The notes under the pieces are model-generated. The model did not search any database. It saw only the letters and a list, made by a program, of their open reading frames with translations, and was not told the DNA's origin. From assembly GCF_004118325.1 (NCBI RefSeq), contig NZ_RDFA01000001.1, positions 294,424 through 358,423 of the forward strand: DNA of 64,000 nucleotides. Direction: 5' to 3'. Shown in pieces: positions 48,670 to 57,197 of the stretch; position 1 is the first letter of the stretch, and the number at the start of each line of letters is the position of its first letter. Source of the stretch: Halorientalis pallida. GTDB lineage: Archaea; Halobacteriota; Halobacteria; Halobacteriales; Haloarculaceae. The translations under genes and the position numbers were made by a program.

Positions 48670-49839
48670 ATGAGCGACCAGATGAGTGCGCCGGGAACGC
48701 GGTTCTCGCGTCGTGATTTCGTGACGGCAACTGGCGGAGCGGCGACCGTCGCGCTGGCCGGATGTCAGGGCGCTCCGCGCGCCGAGAACACCGCCGGGAC
48801 ACCGGAGACGACGCCGGCGGCACAGTCGAACCAGTCGTCGCTGCCGGCGGCGGCCCCGCCGGAGATGGTCGATCTCGCCGAGCAGGACAACGAGGTGACC
48901 CTGAAGACCGTCCCGGCGCGGCTCCCGGTCCACCCCGAGGAGTCGCTCGGCGGCCCCATCGAACTCCCGCGAGTGTGGGCCTTCGCGGCCGACGACGGCC
49001 AACCCAGCGTCCCAGGCCCCGTCCTGCGTGCCCAGGAAGGCGACGTGATCGAGGTGACGCTGGACAACACCGACGGCAAGCGACCCCACACCGTCCACTT
49101 CCACGGCGTCCAGAAGGCCTGGAAGGACGACGGCGTGCCGACGACCTCTGGAATCAAGGTTCCGCCGGGGGAGAAACACACCTACGAGATTCCCGCCAAC
49201 ACCCCCGGGACCCACGGCTACCACTGCCACTACCAGACTCACCAGCACATCGAGATGGGGATGTACGGCATCTTCCGGGTCGACCCGAAAGGCTACGACG
49301 AGGCCGATCGCGAGTACTTCCTCACCGTGAAGGACTGGGACTCCCGGCTCCCCCGGCTGTACGCCGGCCAGGACGTGAGCTACAGCCCGACCCGTCGCAA
49401 GGCCGACGTCTTCACCGTCAACGGTCGCAGTCTCCCCCGGACGCTCCACCCCGAGGACGGGTCGCCGCTGATCGTCAGTCGGGGCGACACCGTCCGGGTC
49501 CACATGGTGAACGTCGGCGGGTACATGGCCCACCCGATGCACACCCACAACCACCGGTTCGACCTGGTCGAGAAGGACGGCACCCAGCTCCCGGAACCCC
49601 TGCAGTTCGAGCGCGACATCACGAACATCGCGCCCGCCGAGCGCCACACCATCGAGTTCGAGGCCAGCGCAGAGCCCGGCATCTACCTGATGCACTGCCA
49701 CAAGGTCAACCACGCGACCAACGGCCTCGACGCAGCCGCCACCTACCCCGGCGGGATGGTCACCGGCATCGTCTACGAGGAGGCGATGGACACCGACATC
49801 TTCGCCGACCTGATGGGCTACGCCGGCTACGAGATGTGA
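48670..49839 (+). CDS. Two-domain multicopper oxidase, Tat-exported lipoprotein
   Basis: The 389-residue protein starts with SRRDFVTATGGAATVALAGC, a Tat motif plus lipobox, so it is exported folded and lipid-anchored. Two cupredoxin domains supply the trinuclear copper site: HTVHFHG, HGYHCHYQTHQ, HPMHTHNHRF and LMHCHKVNH. Domain 1 also holds a full type-1 pattern (HCHx3Hx4M, about 182-193), while domain 2 has HCHKVNH with Met only much later. It could oxidise metals, phenols or nitrogen oxides. It follows a strong TATA box and a CGAAC-N2-GTTCG site and precedes the Htur_1727-like gene. Confidence 0.85.
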   Translation: MSDQMSAPGTRFSRRDFVTATGGAATVALAGCQGAPRAENTAGTPETTPAAQSNQSSLPAAAPPEMVDLAEQDNEVTLKTVPARLPVHPEESLGGPIELPRVWAFAADDGQPSVPGPVLRAQEGDVIEVTLDNTDGKRPHTVHFHGVQKAWKDDGVPTTSGIKVPPGEKHTYEIPANTPGTHGYHCHYQTHQHIEMGMYGIFRVDPKGYDEADREYFLTVKDWDSRLPRLYAGQDVSYSPTRRKADVFTVNGRSLPRTLHPEDGSPLIVSRGDTVRVHMVNVGGYMAHPMHTHNHRFDLVEKDGTQLPEPLQFERDITNIAPAERHTIEFEASAEPGIYLMHCHKVNHATNGLDAAATYPGGMVTGIVYEEAMDTDIFADLMGYAGYEM

Positions 49840-49886
49840 CGAACGGATTGGACAGGACCGACATCCAGACTACAGAGTGAGGACAC

Positions 49887-50183
49887 ATGGTCGAGAAACC
49901 CGAACGCGCCCGCGTCGGCGACGCACCGCGGGACGCCACAGAACGCGAGTGGAACGTGTTCGTCCGCGAAGAAACCGACGGCCGCATGCGATACGTCGGC
50001 AGCGTCACCGCACCGGACGCCGACGTGGCCTACGAGCAGGCGACGAAGTTGTTCGGCTGGTTCGCCGCCGACGTGTGGCTCTGCCCCGCCGACGCGGTCC
50101 GTCGCTACTCCACCCACGACCTCGACGAGGACGCCGACCCCGCCCCGCTCGACGCCGGTGACGAACCCCGAACCGTGGAGTGA
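49887..50183 (+). CDS. Htur_1727/PaaB-like small protein (candidate RiPP precursor)
   Basis: The 98-residue acidic protein contains EWNVFVREETDGRMRYVGSV and LFGWFAADVWLCPADAVRRY, which I recognise from memory as the haloarchaeal Htur_1727 family, described as radical-SAM-partnered and related to PaaB. It has one Cys (in WLCP) and an acidic tail. No radical SAM gene is in the window. It lies 47 nt after the multicopper oxidase gene on the same strand, so the pair may be cotranscribed. Confidence 0.65.
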   Translation: MVEKPERARVGDAPRDATEREWNVFVREETDGRMRYVGSVTAPDADVAYEQATKLFGWFAADVWLCPADAVRRYSTHDLDEDADPAPLDAGDEPRTVE

Positions 50184-50345
50184 TCGCGACGAGGCGAACC
50201 GACTCCGGCCGACACGCGCTCCCGTTCTCGCGACTTCGACCGTCCAACCGTAACACCCCTCTAGCGTCCACCGTCGGTACTGTGCGCACCGGGACCGACC
50301 CTGTTCGGCCACAGCCGTTCGAGGGACCGCCACGTATCCCGGATC

Positions 50346-51446
50346 ATGAGCGTCGTTCCTGGCGACATCGACGCCGGACGGGGGCTGCCTACGACCGTCC
50401 CGCTCCGGCACTTCGTCGTCGCGGTCGGCTTCCTCGTCGGCGCGACCGGTCTCGCGGTCGCCGACGGCGTCTTCGGGACGCTCGCGCTGGCAGGGTTCTG
50501 GACCGTCGCCTACGACGTCGGGCGGACCCTGGCCCGCGTCGACGGCCTCGACGTGACCGAAGCCCACTTCGCGTTCGCGCTCCGCTCGTTCGTCCTCGTG
50601 ACCGCGCCGAGGTTCCTGCTCGCGCTGTCCTGCGTCACGCCGGTGTTCGCCGCACTGCCGGTCACGCGGACAGGTCTCGTCGGCGCACACGCCACGCTCG
50701 CCGTGTTCGGCGCGCTCTACCAGCTCGCGACGACGTTCACCCAGACCGAACCCCACGGAGTCGATCACCACTGCCGCCGGATCGAGTCGTACGGGTACCC
50801 CGCCGGTGTCCTCGCGCTCGCGGGCGGTCGACTGGTGGGGAACCCACTGCTCGCACGGATCGGCGGTGCACTCGTGCTCCTCGGCGTCGCGTGCGTCTCG
50901 ATCCTGCTGGCCCGCCGGCTGATCGAGGCCCGCGTCGACCGGGCGCCGATGCTCTCGCGGTACGCCGTCGCGATGGCGGGCTGGAGCCTGCTGACGGCAC
51001 CGGCGTGGCTGACCGATCCGCTCGCGCTGGCCTACCGCTTCGGCGGCCCCGGCACTGCGCACCTGCTCGCGCCCGGGGTCGTCGGGTTCGTCGTCCTCGG
51101 CATCCTCTACCACGTCGTCCCGTTCATCGTCTGGGTCCACCGGTACAGCGACCGCCTCGGGTTCGAGGACGTTCCCGTAATCGACGACCGGCTGGCGGCG
51201 GCGGATTTCGCCCTGTTTTCCACCGGCACGGGCGGACTCGTCGCCGCCGACCTGCTGGCCTTGCCCGCCGTCGTCGCCCCGCTCGCGAGCACACTGGTCG
51301 CCGCCGACACCGTCGTGTTCGCCGCGAATCTCCTCTCGGTCCTCCGGAACCACAGCCCGCACACGCTCGCCGGCGTCCTGTTCGGCCGGGCCGGACCCGC
51401 GGAGTCGGCGGCGGACGACACCGGGACCGGCGAGCGCCCTGCCTGA
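50346..51446 (+). CDS. Polytopic membrane protein, NnrS/haem-copper-like
   Basis: The 366-residue protein has about ten hydrophobic helices and a GHATLAVFGALYQLA segment (about 117) and a HLLAPGVVGFVVLGILYHVVP segment (about 240), which recall the His-helix motif of haem-copper oxidase subunit I and NnrS-like proteins. The His residues may bind haem or metal. The gene is downstream of the oxidase and Htur_1727-like gene, after a 162-nt gap with no gene visible; a link to redox metabolism is inferred. Confidence 0.6.
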   Translation: MSVVPGDIDAGRGLPTTVPLRHFVVAVGFLVGATGLAVADGVFGTLALAGFWTVAYDVGRTLARVDGLDVTEAHFAFALRSFVLVTAPRFLLALSCVTPVFAALPVTRTGLVGAHATLAVFGALYQLATTFTQTEPHGVDHHCRRIESYGYPAGVLALAGGRLVGNPLLARIGGALVLLGVACVSILLARRLIEARVDRAPMLSRYAVAMAGWSLLTAPAWLTDPLALAYRFGGPGTAHLLAPGVVGFVVLGILYHVVPFIVWVHRYSDRLGFEDVPVIDDRLAAADFALFSTGTGGLVAADLLALPAVVAPLASTLVAADTVVFAANLLSVLRNHSPHTLAGVLFGRAGPAESAADDTGTGERPA

Positions 51447-51457
51447 CGGGCTGGCCC

Positions 51458-51475
51458 GGTGACACCGGTATCACC
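51458..51475. promoter_or_regulatory. 18-bp near-palindrome before the MhqO/MhqD-like pair
   Basis: GGTGACACCGGTATCACC is inverted-symmetric at 16 of 18 positions. It ends 26 nt upstream of a CTATATG TATA-like element (51501-51507), and a GAGGAGA Shine-Dalgarno (51534-51540) precedes the ATG at 51548. It is an operator candidate for a quinone- or electrophile-responsive regulator, by analogy with MhqR in Bacillus. Confidence 0.45.
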
Positions 51476-51547
51476 TGATAGCATCGTGGTCAGAGAGCGC
51501 CTATATGCGTCGCTCGCGTATGACCCTCCATTCGAGGAGACCACCAG

Positions 51548-52498
51548 ATGAGCATCCAGACACCCGGCATCCACCACGTCACGGCTATCGCGAGCGATCC
51601 GCAGGCCAACGTCGACCTCTACACCGACGTGCTCGGCCTGCGGCTCGTCAAACGCACCGTGAACTTCGACGACACGCACACCTACCACCTGTACTACGGC
51701 GACGAGGTCGGCACGCCCGGCACGATCCTCACGTTCTTCCCGTTCGAGAGCGGCCAGTCCGGCAGTGTCGGCCGGGGCCAGCCCAGCGCCACTGCGTTCG
51801 TGATCCCCGAGGGATCGGTCGCCTTCTGGGTCGACCGCCTCGAAGCCGAGGGACTCCCGGTCGCGGAACCGACCGAGCGATTCGGAGACTCGGTCGTCAC
51901 CTTCGAGGACCGCGACGGCCAGCCGCTGGAACTGGTCACCGGCGAGAGCGATATCGAACCGTGGGCCGACGGGCCGGTCCCCGCGGAACACGCCATCCGC
52001 GGGTTCCACGGCGTGACGCTCGACTCCCTCGCACCCGACGACACAGGGAGCCTCCTCGAGTCGATGGGGTACGAACCCGTCGACGAGGCGGGCGAACGGA
52101 CGCGTTACGAGACCGACGGCGAGCGCGCGACGGTGGTCGACGTTCTCGACCGACCCGAGGGCGAGCGCGGCCGGCAGGGAACTGGGACCGTCCACCACGT
52201 CGCCGTCCGCGTCCCCGACGCCGAGACACAGCTGAACTGGCGCGAGGATTTGATCGAGCGGGGGCAACGCGTCACCGAACAGAAGGACCGCCAGTACTTC
52301 CAGTCGATCTACTTCCGGGAGGCCGGCGGCGTCCTCTTCGAGATCGCGACCGACCCGCCTGGCTTCACCCGCGACGAGTCGGTGGCCGGACTCGGCAGCG
52401 AGCTGACACTCCCGCCGTGGCTCGCGGAGGATCGGGAGACTATCGAGTCGCAACTGGCCGACATCGACGAACCCACCCCCACAGAGGCCGAGCGATGA
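51548..52498 (+). CDS. MhqO-like ring-cleaving dioxygenase (VOC family)
   Basis: The 316-residue protein has two vicinal oxygen chelate modules: PGIHHVTAIASDPQANVDLY with the first His metal ligand and, in the second half, RGFHGVTLDSL and TGTVHHVAVRVPD; a Glu (GGVLFEIATDPPGF) completes the site. It resembles MhqO dioxygenases, which open hydroquinone-type rings. An upstream palindrome suggests induction. Its stop overlaps the next ATG. Confidence 0.85.
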   Translation: MSIQTPGIHHVTAIASDPQANVDLYTDVLGLRLVKRTVNFDDTHTYHLYYGDEVGTPGTILTFFPFESGQSGSVGRGQPSATAFVIPEGSVAFWVDRLEAEGLPVAEPTERFGDSVVTFEDRDGQPLELVTGESDIEPWADGPVPAEHAIRGFHGVTLDSLAPDDTGSLLESMGYEPVDEAGERTRYETDGERATVVDVLDRPEGERGRQGTGTVHHVAVRVPDAETQLNWREDLIERGQRVTEQKDRQYFQSIYFREAGGVLFEIATDPPGFTRDESVAGLGSELTLPPWLAEDRETIESQLADIDEPTPTEAER

Positions 52499-53142
52499 CC
52501 GGGCCCCACCAGGACCAGCCGCTGGTCACCGCCGGGGCCGACCTCGACGACGCCGAGGCCGCAGTCGTGCTGACCCACGGCCGCGGCGCGAGCGCCGAGA
52601 GCATCGTCCAGCAACTCGGTCGGGAGATCCACCGCGACGGCGTCGCCCTGCTGGCCCCACAGGCCGCCCGGAGCACCTGGTACCCCAACTCCTTTCTCGC
52701 ACCCGTCGAGCGCAACGAGCCCGGTCGATCCTCCGGCCTGCAGGCGGTCGAGAACGCAGTCGAGATCGCCGTCGACGCGGGTGTCCCCCACGATCGCGTC
52801 CTGCTCGTCGGGTTCTCGCAGGGCGGCTGTCTCTCCAGCGAGTTCGTCGCCCGCACCCGGCGCCGCTACGGCGGCCTGGCGGTCCTCTCGGGGGGATTGA
52901 TCGGCGAGGCGGTCGATCCCGACGACTACCTCGCGATCGAGGGTGATCTGGAGTCGACCCCAGTCTTTCTGGGCTGTAGCGACGTGGACCCGCACATCCC
53001 CGAGGAGCGCGTCCACGCGACCGCGGAGATTCTGTCCGACCTCGGGGGCGACGTGACGACCCGCATCTACGAGGGGATGGGCCACGGCGTCAACGCCGAC
53101 GAACTGGATCACCTCGACGGGCTGGTCGCGGATCTGTTATAG
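52495..53142 (+). CDS. MhqD-like alpha/beta hydrolase
   Basis: The 215-residue hydrolase has VLTHGRGAS (oxyanion loop, about 25), LLVGFSQGGCLS with the nucleophile Ser (about 108), an Asp in FLGCSDVDPHIPEE (about 165) and GMGHGVNADE with the catalytic His (about 195). It is the usual partner of MhqO in quinone detoxification or a general carboxylesterase. Overlap with the previous stop (ATGA) couples translation. Confidence 0.83.
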   Translation: MTGPHQDQPLVTAGADLDDAEAAVVLTHGRGASAESIVQQLGREIHRDGVALLAPQAARSTWYPNSFLAPVERNEPGRSSGLQAVENAVEIAVDAGVPHDRVLLVGFSQGGCLSSEFVARTRRRYGGLAVLSGGLIGEAVDPDDYLAIEGDLESTPVFLGCSDVDPHIPEERVHATAEILSDLGGDVTTRIYEGMGHGVNADELDHLDGLVADLL

Positions 53143-53979
53143 CCCGAGAATCTCGCGGGCCTGCTCGGTCGTCGCGACCGGTCGGCCCAGCGTCTCGGCG
53201 ACCCCCGCGACGCGCTCGACCAGTTGTGCGTTGCTCTCGGCGATTTCACCGCGTTCGTAGTAGACGTTGTCTTCGAGCCCCACGCGGACGTGGCCGCCGA
53301 AGAGGATGCCCATGGTGGCGAAGGCGAGCTGGTGGGGGCCAAAGCCGAGCGTGTTGAACAGCGTGCCCTCGGGCAGATCGTCGATGGCGTTCAGAAAGTT
53401 CCGTGGCCGTGGCCGGGTGAGCGTCCCCGACCCGAAGATCAGCGTGGCACAGAGAGGGTCGTCGAGGTCGCGTCGCTCCAGTAACTGGTGCGTCTCGTTG
53501 ATGTGCCCGTCGTTGAACAGCTCCAGTTCCGGTTTGATGCCTCGATCCTGCATCTCGTCGTGCAGCGCGTCGACGGTGGCGCGCGTGTTCTCGCTCGTGA
53601 GGTGGTCGTAGCGGTTCAGCGGCCCCATGTCGAGACTGGCCATCTCCGGCGGGGGGTCGGTCCGGAGGGGCTGGGCGCGGGTCTCGACCGACGCCCCGGT
53701 CCCGCCCGTCGAGTGCTGGACGATCACGTCCTCGGTCCGGCTCCGTACCTCGTCGGTGACTTCCTGGAACCGCTCGGTCGGGAAGGCGCGCTCGCCGTTG
53801 TCCTGCCTGGCGTGGAGGTGGACGACGCTCGCGCCGGCGGCTTCGGCCGCGGCGGCGGCTGCACCGATCTCCGCGGGCGTCTCGGGGATCGCCGGATTGG
53901 CTTCCTTGCCGTGGACGCCGCCCGTCAGCGCCGCGGTGACGATGACCGGCTCCCCGGCGAGGTAGGTCTCGTAGCTCAC
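53137..53979 (-). CDS. BKACE family beta-keto acid cleavage enzyme
   Basis: The 280-residue TIM-barrel protein carries VIVTAALTGG (N-terminus), VVHLHARQDNG with two metal-binding His (about 47), HSTGGTG (about 90) and ELELFNDGHI (about 152), as in the KCE/BKACE (DUF849) family, which condenses a beta-keto acid with acetyl-CoA and releases acetoacetate. Which keto acid it uses is unknown. It is convergent by 6 nt with the MhqD-like gene and overlaps the small Cys-rich gene. Confidence 0.85.
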   Translation of the reverse strand: MSYETYLAGEPVIVTAALTGGVHGKEANPAIPETPAEIGAAAAAAEAAGASVVHLHARQDNGERAFPTERFQEVTDEVRSRTEDVIVQHSTGGTGASVETRAQPLRTDPPPEMASLDMGPLNRYDHLTSENTRATVDALHDEMQDRGIKPELELFNDGHINETHQLLERRDLDDPLCATLIFGSGTLTRPRPRNFLNAIDDLPEGTLFNTLGFGPHQLAFATMGILFGGHVRVGLEDNVYYERGEIAESNAQLVERVAGVAETLGRPVATTEQAREILGL

Positions 53980-54155
53980 TCGTCTGCCTCCAGATAGATC
54001 TCGCAGTCGGTGGTGTGGTCGAGCTCGTGGCGGTCGTTGCAGATGTCCGCGCGCATCGGCTGGACGAAGGTCTCGGCGGCCGTGCAGTAGGCGCGATCAG
54101 TGTCGAAACTGTGCTCTGCGTCCTCGCGACGGTACGCCAGGTAGGGGCAGGCCAT
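53976..54155 (-). CDS. Small Cys-rich protein, coupled to BKACE
   Basis: The 59-residue protein starts MACPYLAYRREDA and holds four Cys (CPYL, YCTAA, DICN, DCEIYL), a zinc- or Fe-S-binding layout in an acidic chain. Its stop overlaps the BKACE ATG (ATGA). The start at 54155 (MACPYL) is preferred over 54170. The role is unknown. Confidence 0.65.
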   Translation of the reverse strand: MACPYLAYRREDAEHSFDTDRAYCTAAETFVQPMRADICNDRHELDHTTDCEIYLEADE

Positions 54156-54253
54156 GGGAGTCCCAGGCACGGCACGGGGAAAACCGTTCGGCGCGGGACG
54201 AACGGGGATACTCGGGCGGCACGCCTAATGTTCCGGCTCTCCCACCACCGGGT

Positions 54254-55462
54254 ATGGAAGACGACGCCGACGGATTCCGATTCGCCTACGACCACGGGCC
54301 GATCCGGTACGGCCGCGGCTGTGTCGACGCGCTGGCCGACGAACTCGCGGGGACAGGTGCCGATCGCGCGCTGGTGGTCTGTGGGAAGACGGTCGGGGCG
54401 ACCTCCGACGTCATCGACCCCGTCGAGGACGGCCTCGGCGAGTACCACGCGGCGACGTTCGCCGGGACGACGCCGGACAAGCGCCTCGGGTCGGCCGTGG
54501 CTGGCCTGGAGGCGATGGCGGACGTCGACGCCGACGCGCTGGTGAGTCTCGGCGGCGGGAGCAGTCTCGACGTGGCGAAAGCCATCGCGGTGCTTTCCGG
54601 CCGTGAAGAGGGTCCGGACGAACTCGCGGCCGAACTGGAATCGACGGGCACTATCGCGACACCCGAAGAGGTGCCGCCCATCGTCACTGTCCCGACGACG
54701 CTTGCCGGGGCCGACCTCTCGATGGCCGCGGGCATCACCGCTACGCCGGCCTCGGGACTGGTCGACGAACCCGTCGGCGGTGGACTGTTCGGCCAGGGAC
54801 TGATGCCCGCCGCCCTGCTGTACGATCCGACCCTGTTCGCGACGACGCCGACGGACGTCCTCGCGGGGTCGGCGATGAACGGCTTCGACAAGGCCATCGA
54901 GGCACTCTACGCCAGCACGCGGACCGCCGTCACCGACGCGACGGCCAAACGGGCGCTGGAACTGCTCTCGGCGGGCCTGCCGGACCTGCGGGAGGACACG
55001 GACGCGGCGCTCGACCCCGTCGTGCAGGGGATCGTCCTCGCGCAGTACGGGGCCTCCCGACCGGACGGGATGACCCTCTCGCTGTTGCACGCGTTCGGTC
55101 ACGGACTGACCGCCGGCTACCCGGTCCAGCAGGGGGTCGCCCACGCCGTCGTCGCGCCCCACGCGCTCGACTACCTCTTCGATCACGTCGACGGTCGCCG
55201 TCGCCTGCTCGCGGATGGCCTGGGCGTCGACATCGTGGGGGCGAGCGACGACGAACTCGCCGACGCCGTGGTCTCCCGGGTCGCGGAGATCCGCGACGCG
55301 CTGGAGCTGCCGTCCAGTCTCCGCGAAGTCGACGGCATCGAGCAGTCCGATCTCCACGATATCGCGGCGTACACCCTGAACGACAGCCTGATGGGGTACG
55401 CGCCGGCCGAACTGGACCCCACGGTCGACGATCTCGAACGTGTCCTCCGCGAGGCCTGGTGA
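54254..55462 (+). CDS. Iron-ADH family protein lacking metal ligands
   Basis: The 402-residue protein has the family's nucleotide motif GGGSSLDVAKAIAVL (about 99-113) and the barrel-shaped C-domain. Against lactaldehyde reductase, metal positions D196, H200 and H277 seem to be Asn209, Lys213 and Gln293, and only one His (H279 here) matches H263. Thus it probably does not use iron; maleylacetate reductases are family members that need no metal. The family identity is clear, the substrate not. The next small zinc gene overlaps its stop (TGATG). Confidence 0.82.
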   Translation: MEDDADGFRFAYDHGPIRYGRGCVDALADELAGTGADRALVVCGKTVGATSDVIDPVEDGLGEYHAATFAGTTPDKRLGSAVAGLEAMADVDADALVSLGGGSSLDVAKAIAVLSGREEGPDELAAELESTGTIATPEEVPPIVTVPTTLAGADLSMAAGITATPASGLVDEPVGGGLFGQGLMPAALLYDPTLFATTPTDVLAGSAMNGFDKAIEALYASTRTAVTDATAKRALELLSAGLPDLREDTDAALDPVVQGIVLAQYGASRPDGMTLSLLHAFGHGLTAGYPVQQGVAHAVVAPHALDYLFDHVDGRRRLLADGLGVDIVGASDDELADAVVSRVAEIRDALELPSSLREVDGIEQSDLHDIAAYTLNDSLMGYAPAELDPTVDDLERVLREAW

Positions 55463-55623
55463 TGGCGGACGCGTCCCCGAAGTGTCGGCTCTGCGGGTCG
55501 GAGTTGACCACCGGCCTCGTCGCGACCGGCCGCCGGGTCGGTTGCTGTAACGCCACGCCCATCGTCGGCACCTGCCCGGAACACGGCCCGCTCGGCCCGC
55601 ACCACGTCGTCGAGGACGAGTGA
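55462..55623 (+). CDS. Small zinc-ribbon protein, 53 residues
   Basis: ATG overlapping the previous TGA opens a frame of 53 codons with CRLCG (8-12), a second cluster GCCN (about 28-30) and TCPEH (about 37-41). The Cys spacing suggests one or two zinc-binding ribbons. Its stop lies 5 nt before that of the next gene, convergent. It is too short for most gene finders and is supported by its overlap with the ADH-family gene. Confidence 0.6.
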   Translation: MADASPKCRLCGSELTTGLVATGRRVGCCNATPIVGTCPEHGPLGPHHVVEDE

Positions 55624-55628
55624 GTCCG

Positions 55629-56018
55629 TCAGTCGCGTGGCGACGACGCCGGTCGCATCGGTCCGGAGGCCGCGACGCCGAGCGCGACACCGGCGGTGAG
55701 GGCGACGAGGACGGCGGCGTAGAGGACGAGGTGGACCGGGCTCTCCGGTGCGAGCGCGGCCTCGATCAGGGCCATCCCGGTCAGATACGCGGCCATCCCG
55801 CCCGGGAGGAACCGGCGAGGCCCGATCCCGGTCGCGGCGGCGAACCCGACGCCGAGCGAGACCGACAGCACCGCGACCGGGAGGACGATCAGGTCACCGG
55901 CCGCGGCCGCGCCCGGGAGCCACCGCCAGTACAGGAGCGCCTCGACGGGCGGCCAGACGGCCACTCCCGCGAGGAGGGCGAAGGCTCCGCTCACCGCGAG
56001 TTCCCGCAGTTCGCTCAC
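55629..56018 (-). CDS. Membrane protein of unknown function
   Basis: The 129-residue protein has about four hydrophobic helices (about 8-30, 42-64, 70-92, 96-116) with short polar loops (PRRFLPGG) and no Cys or His cluster. It is convergent with the small zinc-ribbon gene and divergent from the ABC ATPase gene. I recognise no family. Confidence 0.65.
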   Translation of the reverse strand: MSELRELAVSGAFALLAGVAVWPPVEALLYWRWLPGAAAAGDLIVLPVAVLSVSLGVGFAAATGIGPRRFLPGGMAAYLTGMALIEAALAPESPVHLVLYAAVLVALTAGVALGVAASGPMRPASSPRD

Positions 56019-56123
56019 AGCGGTGACTCGACGGGACCGAGTGTAAGCCTTGGCCAGCCGTGAGCCCCTGGCGTCGGGACGGGCGACGGTGGGAATATAT
56101 GCGCCGCGTCCGGAACGGACGGC

Positions 56124-57197
56124 ATGGAACGCACGGCGGGCGACGGAACCGGCGGTCGAACCGACGGGACGGAGTCAGGACCCGACGACCCGGCACGGCT
56201 CGCCATCGACGCCGACGGCCTGCGACTGGTGTACGGCGACGGGACCGTCGCGGTCGAGGACGTGTGCTTCTCGGTCCCGGAAGGGGAGTTCTTCGGCTTC
56301 CTGGGCCCGAACGGCGCGGGCAAGACCACGACGATCAAGGTGTTCGCCACGCTGCTCTCGCCGACCGGCGGCACCGTGCGCGTCAACGGGTTCGACGTCC
56401 GGGACGCCTCCCGGAAGGTCCGGGAGTCCATCGGCTACATGGCCCAGGAGACGAGCATCGATCCGGAACTCACCGCACGCGAGAACATCCAGTTCGCCTG
56501 CGAGGCCTACGGCGTGCCCCGCGGCGACCGGGACGACCGGATCGACGAACTGCTGGATCTCGTGGACCTGGCCGCCGAGGCCGACAAGCGCGCCGAGGAG
56601 TTCTCCGGCGGGATGAAGAAGCGACTCGACGCCGCGACGGCACTGGTCCACGAGCCACCGCTGGTCTTTCTGGACGAGCCGACCACGGGACTGGACCCCA
56701 AGGCGCGTAACCGGCTGTGGGACTACTTCCGGGCGATCAACGACCGGGGGACGACCATCTTCCTGACCACTCAGTACCTCGAAGAGGCCGATCAGCTCTG
56801 TGACCGACTGGCGGTCATCGCGAACGGCGAGATCGTCGCCGAAGGCTCGCCGACCGACCTCAAGCGCCGTGTCGGCGGCGACGTGCTGGAGATCGACCTC
56901 GACGGCGGGCGCGACGCGCGCGAGCGGGCCGCCGCGGTCGCCCGCGAGTTCGGCGGGTTCGACGACGCGACGGTCGAGACGACCGCCGACGGGATCGGCG
57001 TCACCGCCGGCACCGCCCGCCAGCACGGGACCGATCTGCTCGTCCGACTCCGCGACGAGGGCCTGACCGTGACGGGCTTCAACGTCCGCGCACCGACGCT
57101 CGACGACGTGTTCCTCGCGATCACGGGCGATCACGTCGACGGGCTCGACGAAGCGAGCGGGCCGGCGACCGTGGCCGCCGGTGAGGCCGACCGATGA
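56124..57197 (+). CDS. ABC-2 exporter ATP-binding protein (DrrA type)
   Basis: The 357-residue ATPase has Walker A GPNGAGKTTTIK (about 65-76), Q-loop MAQETS, signature SGGMKKRLD (about 158) and Walker B LVFLDEPTTGLDP. An acidic N-terminal extension (1-30) and a C-terminal DrrA-type domain are present. It drives an exporter whose permease follows immediately (ATGA overlap). A drug, lipid or glycan substrate is possible; the sequence does not decide. Confidence 0.93.
   Translation: MERTAGDGTGGRTDGTESGPDDPARLAIDADGLRLVYGDGTVAVEDVCFSVPEGEFFGFLGPNGAGKTTTIKVFATLLSPTGGTVRVNGFDVRDASRKVRESIGYMAQETSIDPELTARENIQFACEAYGVPRGDRDDRIDELLDLVDLAAEADKRAEEFSGGMKKRLDAATALVHEPPLVFLDEPTTGLDPKARNRLWDYFRAINDRGTTIFLTTQYLEEADQLCDRLAVIANGEIVAEGSPTDLKRRVGGDVLEIDLDGGRDARERAAAVAREFGGFDDATVETTADGIGVTAGTARQHGTDLLVRLRDEGLTVTGFNVRAPTLDDVFLAITGDHVDGLDEASGPATVAAGEADR

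Noticed and set aside
50184..50345. Radical SAM gene near the Htur_1727-like protein
   Set aside because: No frame with a CxxxCxxC motif is present here or elsewhere in the window.
53246..55690. An 814-residue minus-strand frame over BKACE and the ADH-family gene
   Set aside because: The other strand holds clear genes; this frame is Arg-rich shadow sequence.
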